Below, in pieces: positions 15,827 through 27,092 of a DNA stretch of 61,151 bases. Position numbers and translations under genes: made by a program. How positions within the stretch are numbered: the first letter of the stretch is position 1; each line of letters starts with the position of its first letter. The DNA is from Leisingera aquaemixtae (lineage in GTDB: Bacteria; Pseudomonadota; Alphaproteobacteria; Rhodobacterales; Rhodobacteraceae): positions 1 to 61,151 of the forward strand of contig NZ_CYSR01000004.1 in assembly GCF_001458395.1 (NCBI RefSeq). The letters run 5' to 3'. The notes beneath the pieces were generated by a model, which worked only from the letters and a program-made list of their open reading frames with translations, did no database searches and had not been told where the DNA came from.

Positions 15827-18204
15827 CCTGCGTCCTCGGCCCTGGCGGCGTTGCGCAGGACCTGCACGAAGCTGTCGGGGGTGACCGAGATGCTGTCGAT
15901 GCCGAATTCCACCAGACGGCGGGCATAGTCCGGGTTGTTGCTGGGGGCCTGGCCGCAGAAGCCGACCTTGGACCCTGCCTTATGCGCCTCGCGGATCACC
16001 CGCTCGATCATCCACAGCACCGCCGGGTCGTCCTCGCGGAACAGCTCCGCCAGCGCATCGGAGTCGCGGTCGATGCCGAGTGTCAGCTGGGTCAGGTCGT
16101 TGGAGCCGATGGAGAAGCCGTCGAAGCGTTCGGCAAACTCCGCCGCGCGCAGGACGTTGGAGGGGATTTCGCACATCACGTAGACCTGCAGCCCGTCCTG
16201 GCCGCGTTTCAGGCCGTGCTCTGCCATCACCGCCAGCACCTTGTCGGCTTCTTCCGGCGTGCGGCAGAAGGGGATCATCACGATCACGTTCTTGAACCCC
16301 ATCTCGCCGCGCAGCCGGGCAATCGCTTGGCATTCCAGCGCAAAGCCGTCGCGGTATTGGTCGGAGTAGTAGCGGGAGGCGCCGCGGAAGCCGATCATCG
16401 GGTTTTCCTCGGCCGGTTCAAAGGCTTGCCCGCCCAAGAGGTCGGCGTATTCGTTGGTTTTGAAATCGCTCATCCGGATGATCACCGGCTTGGGGTGGCA
16501 GAAGGCGGCGATCCGCGACAGGCCGCGGGCGAGGCGGTCGGTGAAGTATTCGGTTCTGGGGTCGTAGCCTGCGGTCAGCGCCTCGATGGCGGCGCGGGTG
16601 TCCGGGTCCTGCACCTGATCGAAGCGGGCCAGCGCCATTGGGTGCACGCGCACGGTGTTGCTGATCACGAATTCCATCCGCGCGAGGCCAACACCGTCCA
16701 CCGGCAGCCGCCACCAGCGCAGCGCGGCGCCGGGGTTGGCGAGGTTGAGCATGATTTGGGTCCTGGGGCGGGGCAGGCCGGCCAGCGACTCCTCGGTGAC
16801 GGCGATCTGCGACAGCCCCTCGGTCACCACGCCCTGTTCGCCGCCGGCGCAGGAGACGGTCACGTCCTGCTCGTCGTGCAGCACCTCGGTGGCGTTGCCG
16901 CAGCCGACGATGGCGGGCAGACCCAGCTCGCGGCTGATGATGGCGGCGTGGGAGGTGCGGCCGCCGTGGTCTGTCACGATGGCGGCGGCGCGTTTCATCA
17001 CCGGCACCCAGTCCGGGTCGGTGGTGCCGGTCACCAGCACCGAGCCTTCGACGAAGCGGGCGATGTCATCGGCGCTTTCGATGATCGACACCCGGCCCGC
17101 GACCGCGCCGCTGCCGACGCTGAGCCCGGTCAGCAGCACCCGCCCCGGGTCCGTCACCGCATAGGAGCGCAGGGTGCCGGGGGCGGCGCGCGACTGGACG
17201 GTTTCGGGGCGGGCCTGCACGATGAAGATCGGACCGCCGGCACCGTCGCGGGCCCATTCCATGTCCATCGGGCAGCCGTAGTGGTCCTCGATCACCTTGG
17301 CCTGGCGGGCGAGGGTCAGGATTTCCGCGTCGCTGAGCACGTATTGCGCCCGCTCGGCCTTGGAGGCGGGCACGTTGCGCGGGCTGCCGTCGCGGTCCAG
17401 GATCATCTTGACGGCCTTGGCGCCCAGCCGCTTTTCCAGGATCGGGGTCAGGCCGGGGGTGCCGAGAAACGGCTTGAAGACCTGGTATTCGTCCGGGTCC
17501 ACGGCGCCCTGCACCACGTTTTCGCCGAGGCCCCAGGCGGCGTTGATCAGGACCGCATCGGGAAAGCCGGATTCGGTGTCGATTGAGAACATGACCCCGG
17601 CGCCGCCGGTGCCGGCGCGCACCATCTGCTGCACCCCCACCGACAGCGCCACCTTCATGTGATCGAAGCCGTGGATCTGGCGGTAGGAGATCGCCCGGTC
17701 GGTGAACAGCGAGGCATAGCATTTGCGGCAGGCCTCCAGCAGCGCCTGTCCGCCGCGCACGTTCAGGAAGGTCTCCTGCTGGCCCGCGAAACTGGCCTCC
17801 GGCAGATCCTCGGCGGTGGCGCTGGAGCGCACCGCGACGGGCAGGTCCGGCTGTCCGGCGGCGGCGCCGAGGCTGCGGTATTGAGCGAGGATCGCCTGCG
17901 CGGTGCGGGCGGGCCAGTCTCCGGCCAGGATCAGCGAGCGGATCGCCTTGCCCGCCCTGGGCAGGTCCGTGCGCCCGGCGGCCAGCGCGCCGAGCTGCTG
18001 GCGGATCCGGGCTTCGAGCTTATTGGCGGACAGGTACCCGCGGTAGGCCGCGGCGGTGGTGGCGAACCCCGGCGGGACGCGAATGCCCTTGGCGCCGAGC
18101 GCCTGGATCATCTCCCCCAGAGAGGCGTTCTTGCCGCCAACCAGGCCGGTATCGGCGCGGTTCACCTTGTCGAAGCTGATCACGGGCGGGGCGGAATGGG
18201 GCAT
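15823..18204 (-). CDS. ppsA: Phosphoenolpyruvate synthase
   Basis: This 793-residue protein (E. coli PpsA is 792) makes PEP from pyruvate and ATP, releasing AMP and phosphate. An ATP-grasp-like domain with LVGGKNASLGEM and AVRSSATAEDLPEASFAGQQ covers about 1-350. The phosphohistidine is H419 in GGRTSH (E. coli H421), and catalytic Cys750 lies in VGFCGQ (E. coli C751). The ATG at 18204 is preceded by a GGAG; longer reading frames upstream have no support. It runs divergently from gerW across a spacer with an FNR-type box. PpsA induction by Anr/FNR-type regulators at low oxygen is known in other bacteria. Confidence 0.95.
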   Translation of the reverse strand: MPHSAPPVISFDKVNRADTGLVGGKNASLGEMIQALGAKGIRVPPGFATTAAAYRGYLSANKLEARIRQQLGALAAGRTDLPRAGKAIRSLILAGDWPARTAQAILAQYRSLGAAAGQPDLPVAVRSSATAEDLPEASFAGQQETFLNVRGGQALLEACRKCYASLFTDRAISYRQIHGFDHMKVALSVGVQQMVRAGTGGAGVMFSIDTESGFPDAVLINAAWGLGENVVQGAVDPDEYQVFKPFLGTPGLTPILEKRLGAKAVKMILDRDGSPRNVPASKAERAQYVLSDAEILTLARQAKVIEDHYGCPMDMEWARDGAGGPIFIVQARPETVQSRAAPGTLRSYAVTDPGRVLLTGLSVGSGAVAGRVSIIESADDIARFVEGSVLVTGTTDPDWVPVMKRAAAIVTDHGGRTSHAAIISRELGLPAIVGCGNATEVLHDEQDVTVSCAGGEQGVVTEGLSQIAVTEESLAGLPRPRTQIMLNLANPGAALRWWRLPVDGVGLARMEFVISNTVRVHPMALARFDQVQDPDTRAAIEALTAGYDPRTEYFTDRLARGLSRIAAFCHPKPVIIRMSDFKTNEYADLLGGQAFEPAEENPMIGFRGASRYYSDQYRDGFALECQAIARLRGEMGFKNVIVMIPFCRTPEEADKVLAVMAEHGLKRGQDGLQVYVMCEIPSNVLRAAEFAERFDGFSIGSNDLTQLTLGIDRDSDALAELFREDDPAVLWMIERVIREAHKAGSKVGFCGQAPSNNPDYARRLVEFGIDSISVTPDSFVQVLRNAARAEDAG

Positions 18205-18262
18205 CTGCGGTCTCCGGTCCTGGGCGGGCCGGTCCATAATGCCATGAATCCGGGCGGGCCGA

Positions 18263-18276
18263 TTGATGCCGCTCAA
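18263..18276. promoter_or_regulatory. FNR-type box between ppsA and gerW-like gene
   Basis: TTGAT-GCCG-CTCAA has a perfect left half and a 4/5 right half. Its centre lies 65 bp from the ppsA start and 73 bp from the gerW-like start, so it could serve either divergent gene. Confidence 0.6.
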
Positions 18277-18342
18277 TCCGCGCGGTCTGACCGGCTGATA
18301 AGGTCGCCCCGTTGAATGTTGCCAGTATGAAAGGTCTGCGGG

Positions 18343-18708
18343 ATGGAAAACGTCGAACGGCTGCTGAAAGGCACGGTGGAGGAACTGGACCGCTTGCTGA
18401 ATGCCAAGAATGTTTTGGGAGACCCGATCGAAAAGGGGGACGCGACGGTTATTCCGATTGTCAGCTACGGGTTTGGCTTCGGGGCCGGCGGCGGCGCGGA
18501 TACCAAGACCGGTGAAGGCGCGGGCACCGGGGCGGGCGGCGGCATCAAGCCGCTGGGGGCCATCATCATCGACCAGCGCGGGGCGCGGGTTGAATCGGTG
18601 CAAGGCGCGATGACAGCGCTGGCGGCGGTGCTGGGCGATGCCGCCGGAAAGGCCATCGAGACGGCGGCGCAGACGGCCGGGGCGAAGGGCGGGAAGGGGC
18701 AAGGCTGA
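18343..18708 (+). CDS. GerW/YtfJ-family protein
   Basis: The 121-residue product matches the GerW (YtfJ) family: an N-terminal helix (VERLLKGTVEELDRLLNAKNVLGDPI), then strands with TVIPIVSYGFGFGAGGG, then GGIKPLGAIIIDQRG. In Bacillus subtilis YtfJ/GerW is a spore germination protein; non-sporulating bacteria also carry homologues of unknown function. The next gene encodes a DUF2953 protein, the partner (YtfI) found beside ytfJ in Bacillus. ATG 18343 follows a weak GGGATGG. Confidence 0.85.
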   Translation: MENVERLLKGTVEELDRLLNAKNVLGDPIEKGDATVIPIVSYGFGFGAGGGADTKTGEGAGTGAGGGIKPLGAIIIDQRGARVESVQGAMTALAAVLGDAAGKAIETAAQTAGAKGGKGQG

Positions 18709-18710
18709 CC

Positions 18711-19250
18711 GTGGCGGGCCTTGGCGCAGCCTTGGCCGTGCTGCTGGCGGCGCTGCTGGGCCTGACCGTTCTGGTGCTGGTCTTGCCGCTGCGGATCGAG
18801 CTGGTGCTGCGCAAGGAGGCAGAGCTGGCGTTTTCGGCGGCGCTGCGTCCGTTTGGCGGGATTGGCCCGCGGATCAGGCTCTCCGGCAGGCGGAAACCGC
18901 CTGAAACAGCGCAGAAACCGGGCCGCAAGCGGCGGTACGATCCGCGCAGGCTTGTCCCTGCGGCGGGGCGGCTGGCGGCGGCGGTGCTGCGCCGCATCCG
19001 TATCCGCGCGCTGGTCCTTGATGCGAAATTCGGCCTGGGTGATCCGGCGGAGACCGGCCAGCTTTATGGGATGCTGGCGCCGCTGGTGTACGGAACCCTG
19101 CCTGCCCGGAGGCTGCAGGTCGCCGTGCAGCCGGTCTTTGACCGGGCTGAGCTGTCTGGCCGGGCCGAACTGGACGTCACGGTCGTTCCGGCGGCGCTGA
19201 TCGTTCCGGCGGTGCGGTTCGGCTGGGACGCCTTCGGGCCGGTCCGGTGA
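18711..19250 (+). CDS. DUF2953 (YtfI-like) protein
   Basis: The 179-residue product begins with GTG at 18711, 2 bp after the GerW-like stop, with GGGAAGGGGCAAGG upstream. It has one N-terminal membrane segment (GLGAALAVLLAALLGLTVLVLVLPL), then a basic cytoplasmic or peripheral domain with the DUF2953 pattern (LDAKFGLGDPAETGQLYGMLAPL). Gene order GerW-DUF2953 matches Bacillus ytfJ/ytfI, suggesting a conserved two-protein unit at the membrane. Its function is unknown. Confidence 0.78.
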   Translation: MAGLGAALAVLLAALLGLTVLVLVLPLRIELVLRKEAELAFSAALRPFGGIGPRIRLSGRRKPPETAQKPGRKRRYDPRRLVPAAGRLAAAVLRRIRIRALVLDAKFGLGDPAETGQLYGMLAPLVYGTLPARRLQVAVQPVFDRAELSGRAELDVTVVPAALIVPAVRFGWDAFGPVR

Positions 19251-19513
19251 GCTGGGTGGTCGACCCGCCGGTCCGCGCCGGGCCGCGGGCCTTTGCGGCG
19301 GTGTGCCGGGTTCGCGGGGCCTGTCATAGCAGCGCGGCGGCGGTTTACAGCGGCGAGAAGCGGCCCGTGCTGATCCTGGTTTTCCACCGCGGCGCGGTGA
19401 CGGGAGCCGGTATTGACGGCAAAAGCTATTCTGCCGCGGAAATCGAGGAGAGCTTTCCGCAGGCTATCGCCAGGACGCTGGCCCGGCTGGCGCGGATGCC
19501 GCAGGGCCAGTGA
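19247..19513 (+). CDS. Small hypothetical protein (88 aa)
   Basis: A GTG start at 19247 overlaps the DUF2953 stop codon, so translation is likely coupled. The product contains VLILVFHRGAVTGAGIDGKSYSAAEIEESFPQAIARTLARL, which reads like a small alpha/beta protein; there is no signal peptide or membrane span. I do not recognise it. An overlapping start and lack of a competing gene support it, but no family evidence does. Confidence 0.5.
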   Translation: MSWVVDPPVRAGPRAFAAVCRVRGACHSSAAAVYSGEKRPVLILVFHRGAVTGAGIDGKSYSAAEIEESFPQAIARTLARLARMPQGQ

Positions 19514-19530
19514 AGCCGGGCGCCTAGGGG

Positions 19531-19935
19531 TTATTCGGTCTGCACCGACTGCAGATAGGTGATGAGATTTGCCAGCGGCAGGCCGGTCATCATCGGCTGG
19601 CCGCTGGGCAAGGCCAGCGCGACCTGCTGGTCGGAGTCCAGAACGGGGCCGAACAGCGGCATCTCGCCGCCGTGGGCGAGCACCGGCGCGCGGCCATCGA
19701 CCTGGCGGGCGACGGCCGCCAGCGGGAAGGTGCCGCCGTTGCGGGCCGCGAGCCGGGTGAGGTCTGGTGTTTCGATGGCCAGCATCTCTGCCATCGGGCC
19801 GTTTCCGGTGGCGTCGCGGCCATGGCACTGCCAGCAATAGGTCCGGTACAGATCCCGCCCGTCCTGCGGGTCCGGCTCCTGCGCGCTGGCGGCGCCAGCG
19901 GCTGCACATATCAAGATCATCGCGCGAAAGAACAC
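19531..19935 (-). CDS. Small periplasmic c-type cytochrome
   Basis: The 134-residue product has a signal peptide (about residues 1-18, cleavage after ASA) and one haem c motif C34-W-Q-C37-H38. The likely axial Met is M92 in GEMPLFGP. It resembles soluble cytochrome c class I electron carriers or cytochrome subunits of periplasmic dehydrogenases. It is monocistronic, with its promoter region facing the end of the Na/Pi gene and an FNR-type box 85 bp upstream. Confidence 0.88.
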   Translation of the reverse strand: MFFRAMILICAAAGAASAQEPDPQDGRDLYRTYCWQCHGRDATGNGPMAEMLAIETPDLTRLAARNGGTFPLAAVARQVDGRAPVLAHGGEMPLFGPVLDSDQQVALALPSGQPMMTGLPLANLITYLQSVQTE

Positions 19936-20013
19936 TGCTTTTCTCCTTCTCTGCCGCCCCGTGGCTGCCCCCGTTGCTGGGGTGAGTATAGCGGGCGGCG
20001 CCGGGGCGCGGCT

Positions 20014-20027
20014 TTAATCTGCCTCAA
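20014..20027. promoter_or_regulatory. FNR-type box before the cytochrome c gene
   Basis: On the minus strand it reads TTGAG-GCAG-ATTAA (8 of 10 informative positions). Its centre is 85 bp before the cytochrome start at 19935. Confidence 0.5.
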
Positions 20028-20078
20028 GTTCCTGCGCCGCCGCCAGGCGGCGGGCCGGTGCGGGCCTCGGTGCGGGTC

Positions 20079-21701
20079 TCAGTCCAGGCCTGCATCCAGC
20101 CGCACCTCGTCGCCGCGGGCGGTGCCGAGGTCCGCGGCTGCATTGCTGTCCAGCAGGTTCAGATGCACCCGCATGCGCCACAGGTGATAGGACACCCTGT
20201 GCAGCCAGCGCACCGCATCGAGCCGCGTCCAGGCGATGTCGTCCGGCAGGGTGCCGTCTGCGGCCTCGGAAATCAGCCGGTCGCGCTGCGTTCTTTGCTG
20301 CGCCCGCATCAGGCGGCGGAGCCGGTTCAGGGTGGTTTCGCAGTGCTCGGGGCGGGTGACGTCCTCGAACCCGGCGGTGGCCAGGGCCAGCACCCGCGCC
20401 AGCCGCCGCAGCCGCCGGTCCCTTGGCAGCTCGCTGATCCGTTCGGTCTGGGTGCAGCGGTAGAGCAGCCGGTCCAGATGGTCGAGGATGTGGTACATGC
20501 CCTTGATTTCGCCAAACTCAGGACTGGTGCTTGCGGGCAGCTCAATCCTGTCGAGATAGGCGCGGGTGTCGGAAACGGCGGCGGCGAGGCGGTCGTGCCG
20601 GGCGCTGCTGGCGCCCGCGGCAGCGCTGCCGGTGAGGGACCGGAGATAGTGAACGGCCGCCTTGGCAAGACGGTCAACGGTTGCCTTGGCGGCGGCGGTG
20701 GCGGCGGCCGGATCCTGCAGGATCAGGTGGTCCAGCGATTGCGTCAGCGCCGCGCCGCGGTCCGGGATCAGAACCTCGATCAGCCGCGCGAAGGGGCGCG
20801 CGAAGGGCAGGATCAGGATCACGCCCAGGAGGTTGAAGAGGCTGTGAAACGCGACCAGGGCTGTCAGCGGCTGTGCGGCCCCGTGCCAATACGCCACCGC
20901 GGCGGCAAAGGGGCCGAGCAGGAAGAACGCCATGGCGCCGGTCATCAGGTTGTAGACCACATGCGCAACGCCGGTGCGCCGGGCCATGGTGCCGCCGCCC
21001 AGCGTCGCCAGAACCGCCGTGAAGGTGGTGCCGACATCCATCCCGATGACCAGCGCCGCCGCCTGCGGGAAATTCACCGCCCCGGCGCTGAGCGCGGCCA
21101 GGGCGGTGGCGACGCCCGCGCTCGACGACTGGGTGACCAGGGTGATCAGCACGCCGAGGGCCACCAGTTTCAGGCGGCCCGCCCAGCTGTCGGGGGGGAA
21201 ATCGGCGGGGGTGACGATGCCCTGAAAGGCGTCGAGGCCGGATTTCATCTGTTCGATGCCGATGAAGATCAGGCTGAAGCCGGCCAGCGCCTGGCCGAGA
21301 TGCGAGACCTTGCGGCGGCCGGAGAGGGCGAGCAGGGCGCCCAGCAGGACCACCGGCAGCATCGCCTGGCCGAGGTCGAGCTTGAAGCCCAGGATGGCGA
21401 CCAGCCAGCCGGTCATCGTGGTGCCGATGTTGGCGCCGAAGATGATCCCCAGCGCCTGCGGAAAGGTCAGCAGCCCGGCGGCGACAAAGCCGACGGCGGC
21501 GACGGTGGTGGCGCTGGAGGACTGGATCGCCGCGGTGGTCACCGCGCCGGTTGCGGCGCCGGTGGCGGGGGTGGAGGTGAAGCGGCCCAGAATGCTGCGC
21601 AGGCGGGCTCCGGCAAGTGTCTTGAGACCGCCGGTCAGCAGCAGCATTCCGATCAGAAAGAGGCCGATGCCGCCAAGCGCCGGCAACACATCCCAGTACA
21701 T
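20079..21701 (-). CDS. Na/Pi cotransporter family protein with PhoU-like tail
   Basis: The product (540 residues from ATG 21701; a TTG at 21737 would add 12) has two inverted Na/Pi repeats with the signatures QSSSAT (60-65) and TQSSSAG (near 200). It has about eight or nine membrane helices up to residue 310, then a soluble PhoU-like helical domain. It resembles the E. coli YjbB/NptA group, which exports or imports phosphate with sodium. It is divergent from the acyl-CoA synthetase operon across an intergenic region holding a weak FNR-type box. Confidence 0.9.
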   Translation of the reverse strand: MYWDVLPALGGIGLFLIGMLLLTGGLKTLAGARLRSILGRFTSTPATGAATGAVTTAAIQSSSATTVAAVGFVAAGLLTFPQALGIIFGANIGTTMTGWLVAILGFKLDLGQAMLPVVLLGALLALSGRRKVSHLGQALAGFSLIFIGIEQMKSGLDAFQGIVTPADFPPDSWAGRLKLVALGVLITLVTQSSSAGVATALAALSAGAVNFPQAAALVIGMDVGTTFTAVLATLGGGTMARRTGVAHVVYNLMTGAMAFFLLGPFAAAVAYWHGAAQPLTALVAFHSLFNLLGVILILPFARPFARLIEVLIPDRGAALTQSLDHLILQDPAAATAAAKATVDRLAKAAVHYLRSLTGSAAAGASSARHDRLAAAVSDTRAYLDRIELPASTSPEFGEIKGMYHILDHLDRLLYRCTQTERISELPRDRRLRRLARVLALATAGFEDVTRPEHCETTLNRLRRLMRAQQRTQRDRLISEAADGTLPDDIAWTRLDAVRWLHRVSYHLWRMRVHLNLLDSNAAADLGTARGDEVRLDAGLD

Positions 21702-21757
21702 CTGCACCAGAGTGCCAGAATTGCGGCGGCTCAGCAAATCCGGCGCCTGCCGCCCGA

Positions 21758-21771
21758 TTGATGCGGGTTAT
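21758..21771. promoter_or_regulatory. FNR-type box (weak right half) between Na/Pi gene and acs operon
   Basis: TTGAT-GCGG-GTTAT has a perfect left half and only 2 of 5 in the right half. The centre is 52 bp from the synthetase ATG and 63 bp from the Na/Pi ATG. Confidence 0.4.
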
Positions 21772-21816
21772 AGCGGCGCGCCCGCTGCCGGGGGAACATG
21801 GGGCCGGGAGGATGCC

Positions 21817-23546
<1,730 letters not shown>

Positions 23547-23550
<4 letters not shown>

Positions 23551-25544
23551 GCACCCCTGAGAAAATCCGCCTCGACCGCACCCATGTGCGCGATCTGCTG
23601 TCTGCGATGATGCGGGTCCGCATGTTCGAGGACGCCTGCGCCGAGCTGTACACCCAGGAGAAGATCCGCGGCTTTCTGCACCTTTACGATGGCGAGGAGG
23701 CGATTGCCGCAGGCGTGATCCCGCTGCTGGCGGAGGGCGACCGGGTTGTCGCCACCTACCGCGAGCACGGGCACGCGCTGGTGCGCGGGGTTTCGATGAA
23801 CGCGGTGATGGCGGAGATGTTCGGCAAGGCCGAGGGCTGCTCCGGCGGGCGCGGCGGCTCGATGCATCTTTATGATGCGGGGGCGAATTTCTATGGCGGC
23901 AACGCGATTGTCGGCGGCGGGCTGCCCTTGGCGGCGGGGCTGGCGCTGGCCGATCATATGCGCGGCGACCCGCATGTGACCGCCTGTTTCTTCGGCGAGG
24001 GGGCGGTGGCCGAAGGCGAGTTTCACGAGGCGATGAACCTGGCCGCCCTGTGGGGGCTGCCGGTGCTGTTTGTCTGTGAGAACAACGGCTATGCCATGGG
24101 CACGGCGCTGGGGCGCAGCGAGTCCGAGACCGACATCAGCGCCAAGGCGGCGGCCTATGGGGTGGCGGCCGAGGTGGTGGACGGGATGGATGTGGTGGCG
24201 GTCGAGACCGCGGCGCGGCGGGCGCTGGCGGCGATCCGCGAGAACGGCAAGCCGGTGTTCCTGGAATGCCGCACCTACCGGTTCCGGGCGCATTCGATGT
24301 TCGACGCCCAGCTTTACCGCGACAAGACGGAGGTGGAGGACTGGCGCAAGCGCGGCCCGATCGTGCGCTTCCGCACTTGGCTGCTGGAGGCCGGGCTGAT
24401 CCACGCGGAGGAGGTGGACGGGATCGAGGCGGAGATCACGGCGGAGATTGCCGAGGCGGTGCAGTTTGCCGAGGACGGATCGTGGGAGCCGGTGGAAGAC
24501 CTGACGCGCCATGTCCTGGGGCCGCAGCCCGGCCCGGTTGCCCCGGCGGCGCCGGGCGGGGAAACCAGTGTGGTGAGCTACCGGGACGCGGTGCGCGCGG
24601 CGCTGCGCGACGCGATGACGCGCGACGACCGGGTTTTTCTGATGGGCGAGGACGTGGGCGCCTATGGCGGCTGCTATGCGGTGTCGATGGGGCTGATGGA
24701 GGAATTCGGCGAAGCCCGGATCCGCGACACGCCGCTGTCGGAGTCGGGCTTTACCGGCGCCGGCATCGGCGCGGCGATGGCGGGGATGCGCCCGGTGGTG
24801 GAGCTGATGACGGTGAATTTCTCGCTGCTGGCCTTGGATCAGATCCTGAACACGGCGGCCACCGTGCGGCACATGTCCGGCGGCCAGTTCGGGGTGCCGC
24901 TGGTGATCCGCATGGCCACCGGCGCGGGCAAGCAGCTGGCGGCGCAGCACTCGCACAGCCTGGAAGGGTGGTACGCGCATATCCCGGGGCTGAAGGTGCT
25001 GGCGCCCGCCACGGTGGAGGACGCGCGGGGGATGCTGTGGACGGCGCTGTGCGATCCCGATCCGGTGCTGATCTTTGAAAACGTGATGCTTTATAACCGC
25101 GAGGCGGCGCTGAGCAGCACGGCGGGGCCGGTGGATATCGCGCAGGCGGCAGTGCGCCGCGACGGCAGCGATGTCAGCCTGATCACCTATGGCGGGTCGC
25201 TGTTCAAGACGCTGGGGGCGGCGGAGGCGCTGCAGGGCGCGGGCATCTCGGCGGAGGTTCTGGACCTGCGCAGCCTGCGGCCGCTGGATGACGCCGCGAT
25301 CCTGGCCTCGGTGGCAAAGACCCGCCGCGCGGTCATCGTGGACGAGGGCTGGCGCTCCGGCTCGCTGGCGGCGGAGATTTCGGCGCGGATCATGGAGCAT
25401 GGGTTCTGGACGCTGGACGCGCCGGTCGGGCGGGTTTGCTCGGCGGAGGTGCCGATCCCCTATCCCAAGCATCTGGAGGATGCGGCGATCCCGCAGGGGG
25501 CGGCCATCGCGGCGGCGGTGCGGGCGATGATGGGAGCGGCGTAG
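23547..25544 (+). CDS. Fused alpha-beta E1 component of a 2-oxoacid (pyruvate-type) dehydrogenase
   Basis: The 665-residue protein joins E1-alpha (residues 1 to about 325) and E1-beta (about 345-665) through an Ala/Pro/Gly linker near 330-343. The thiamine-diphosphate motif [21 protein letters not shown] starts at 150 and ends in ENN (178-180). The beta half has GEDVGAYGG and the [18 protein letters not shown] interface. The closest pattern is pyruvate dehydrogenase E1. Alpha and beta are separate genes in most alphaproteobacteria, so the fusion is unusual. It is coupled to the synthetase gene (4-bp overlap) and the E2 gene follows after 1 bp. Confidence 0.9.
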
Positions 25545-25545
25545 G

Positions 25546-26697
25546 ATGGGTCTGTTCACAATGCCCTCGCTTGGCTCCGACATGGAGAGCGGCACGCTGG
25601 CGGAATGGCTGGTGGCACCGGGCGATACGGTGGCGCGCGGCGATGCGGTTGCGGTGGTCGAAACCCAGAAGGGCGCGATTGAAATCGAGTGTTTCGAGGC
25701 CGGCACGGTGCAGGAGCTGAAGGCGCAGCCCGGCCAGGTGCTGGCGGTGGGGGCGCCGGTGGCGGTCATTCTGGCGGCAGGCGAGGCGGCGCCGGAGCCG
25801 GAAGCCGCGCCTGCCCCTGCGCCGCCGCCTGCTGCGCCTGCCCCGGCTGCTGCGCCGTCTGCCGTGGAGAGGGCAGGGGTGGGGGCGGTCAGGGCGTCTC
25901 CGGCGGCGCGGCTGCGGGCGGCGGAGCTGGGGGTGGATTTGGGCGGCCTCAGGGGCAGCGGCCCGGGCGGCGCCATCGTGCTGGCGGATGTGGAAGCGGG
26001 CGGCGGGGGCGGCACTGGCAAACCGGCCTCCCGCCTGGATGAGATGCGCAAGGCGATTGCCGCGGCGATGACCCGCGCCAAGCAGACGATCCCGCATTTC
26101 TACCTGTCCCAGACCATGGACGTGCAGGACGCCATCGACCTGCTGGCGGTGCGCAACTCGGAGGCGCCGCCGGAGGAACGCATCCTGCTGGGCGCGGTGC
26201 TGCTGCGGGCGGCGGCGCTGGCGGCGCAGAAGGCGGAGACCCTGAACGGGCATTACACCGATGGCGCTTTTCAGCCCGCCGCGCAGGTCAATCCCGGTCT
26301 TGCGGTGGCGCTGCGCGGCGGCGGGCTGGTGGCGCCGGCGCTGGAGGATGCGCCGTCGATGCCGCTGCGCGAGACCATGGCGGCGATGCGCGACCTCGTC
26401 TCGCGCGCGCGGGCGGGGCGGCTGACCGGTTCCGAGATGACCCGCGGCACCCTGACCGTGTCCAGCCTGGGCGGCACCGGCGGCGAGGTGATGGCGGGGG
26501 TGATCTTTCCGCCGCAGGTGGCGCTGATCGGGATCGGCGCGCCGCAGCTGCGGCCCTGGGTGGCCGGCGGCCGGATCGTGCCGCGCACGGTCGTGACCGT
26601 GACCGTGGCCGCCGATCACCGGGTCAGCGGCGGGCGGCAGGCGGCCCGGTTCCTGAGCGAATTCGAAACACTGGTTTCCCAGCCGGAGGCGTTATGA
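25546..26697 (+). CDS. E2 acyltransferase of the 2-oxoacid dehydrogenase (first copy)
   Basis: The 383-residue protein has one lipoyl domain (lipoylated K42 in ETQKGAIE), an Ala/Pro linker (about 80-115), a peripheral-subunit-binding domain (about 118-155) and a catalytic domain. The active-site segment reads DHRVSGG near the C terminus: His358 is kept, but the Asp normally four residues later (HxxxD) is Gly362. The lipoyl motif ETQKG also departs from the usual ETDKA. It would carry acyl groups from the fused E1 to CoA. No E3 gene is present, so the complex must use a lipoamide dehydrogenase from elsewhere. Confidence 0.88.
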   Translation: MGLFTMPSLGSDMESGTLAEWLVAPGDTVARGDAVAVVETQKGAIEIECFEAGTVQELKAQPGQVLAVGAPVAVILAAGEAAPEPEAAPAPAPPPAAPAPAAAPSAVERAGVGAVRASPAARLRAAELGVDLGGLRGSGPGGAIVLADVEAGGGGGTGKPASRLDEMRKAIAAAMTRAKQTIPHFYLSQTMDVQDAIDLLAVRNSEAPPEERILLGAVLLRAAALAAQKAETLNGHYTDGAFQPAAQVNPGLAVALRGGGLVAPALEDAPSMPLRETMAAMRDLVSRARAGRLTGSEMTRGTLTVSSLGGTGGEVMAGVIFPPQVALIGIGAPQLRPWVAGGRIVPRTVVTVTVAADHRVSGGRQAARFLSEFETLVSQPEAL

Positions 26698-26945
26698 CCC
26701 AGACCGATATGCGTGCCGTTTTCCTGGAAGAGCTGACCCGGGTGGCTCCGGACATTGACCCCGCGGGGGTGTCGGACGGGGATCATCTGCAGGATGATCT
26801 GGAGCTGGATTCGATGGATATTCTGAATCTGGTGGCCGCCCTGCACCAGCGGCTTGGCATCGAAATCCCGGAGGCGGATTACCCGCGGATTGCCACCGCG
26901 GGGGCCGCCGCCGCTTACCTGTCTGCCGCGGCGGCTGCGGATTAG
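26694..26945 (+). CDS. Acyl carrier protein
   Basis: The 83-residue protein has the phosphopantetheine attachment motif DSMD (ELDSMDILNLV) and the acidic helix pattern of acyl carrier proteins. Its start overlaps the E2 stop as ATGA, so it is made together with the dehydrogenase. Its residues around the serine (DSMDI) and short length resemble stand-alone carrier proteins used by specialised ligases rather than the fatty-acid synthesis AcpP (DSLDT). Its partner is unknown; the synthetase or E2 of this operon are the nearest candidates. Confidence 0.88.
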   Translation: MTQTDMRAVFLEELTRVAPDIDPAGVSDGDHLQDDLELDSMDILNLVAALHQRLGIEIPEADYPRIATAGAAAAYLSAAAAAD

Positions 26946-27013
26946 GCGGTTGCGGCGGCGCTGAGCGGTTTTCCGCCCGGATGGGGCCCGCTGCGGCCTG
27001 TCAGGGCGGGCGT

Positions 27014-27027
27014 TTGATCTTAATTAA
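27014..27027. promoter_or_regulatory. FNR-type box before the phasin-like gene
   Basis: TTGAT-CTTA-ATTAA matches the dyad at 9 of 10 informative positions. Its centre is 72 bp before the ATG at 27093, in the only spacer between the ACP and phasin-like genes, so the latter has its own promoter. Confidence 0.65.
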
Positions 27028-27092
27028 AGCGGCCCCGGCGGGCAGGTGGCACAATGGCAGCAAGGTGAAATCCGCTGCGAGGAGATGAACAG

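Noticed and set aside
25800-25870. Tandem DNA repeat in the E2 linker
   Set aside because: The GCC/CCT-rich run encodes the usual flexible Ala/Pro linker and is not an independent repeat element.
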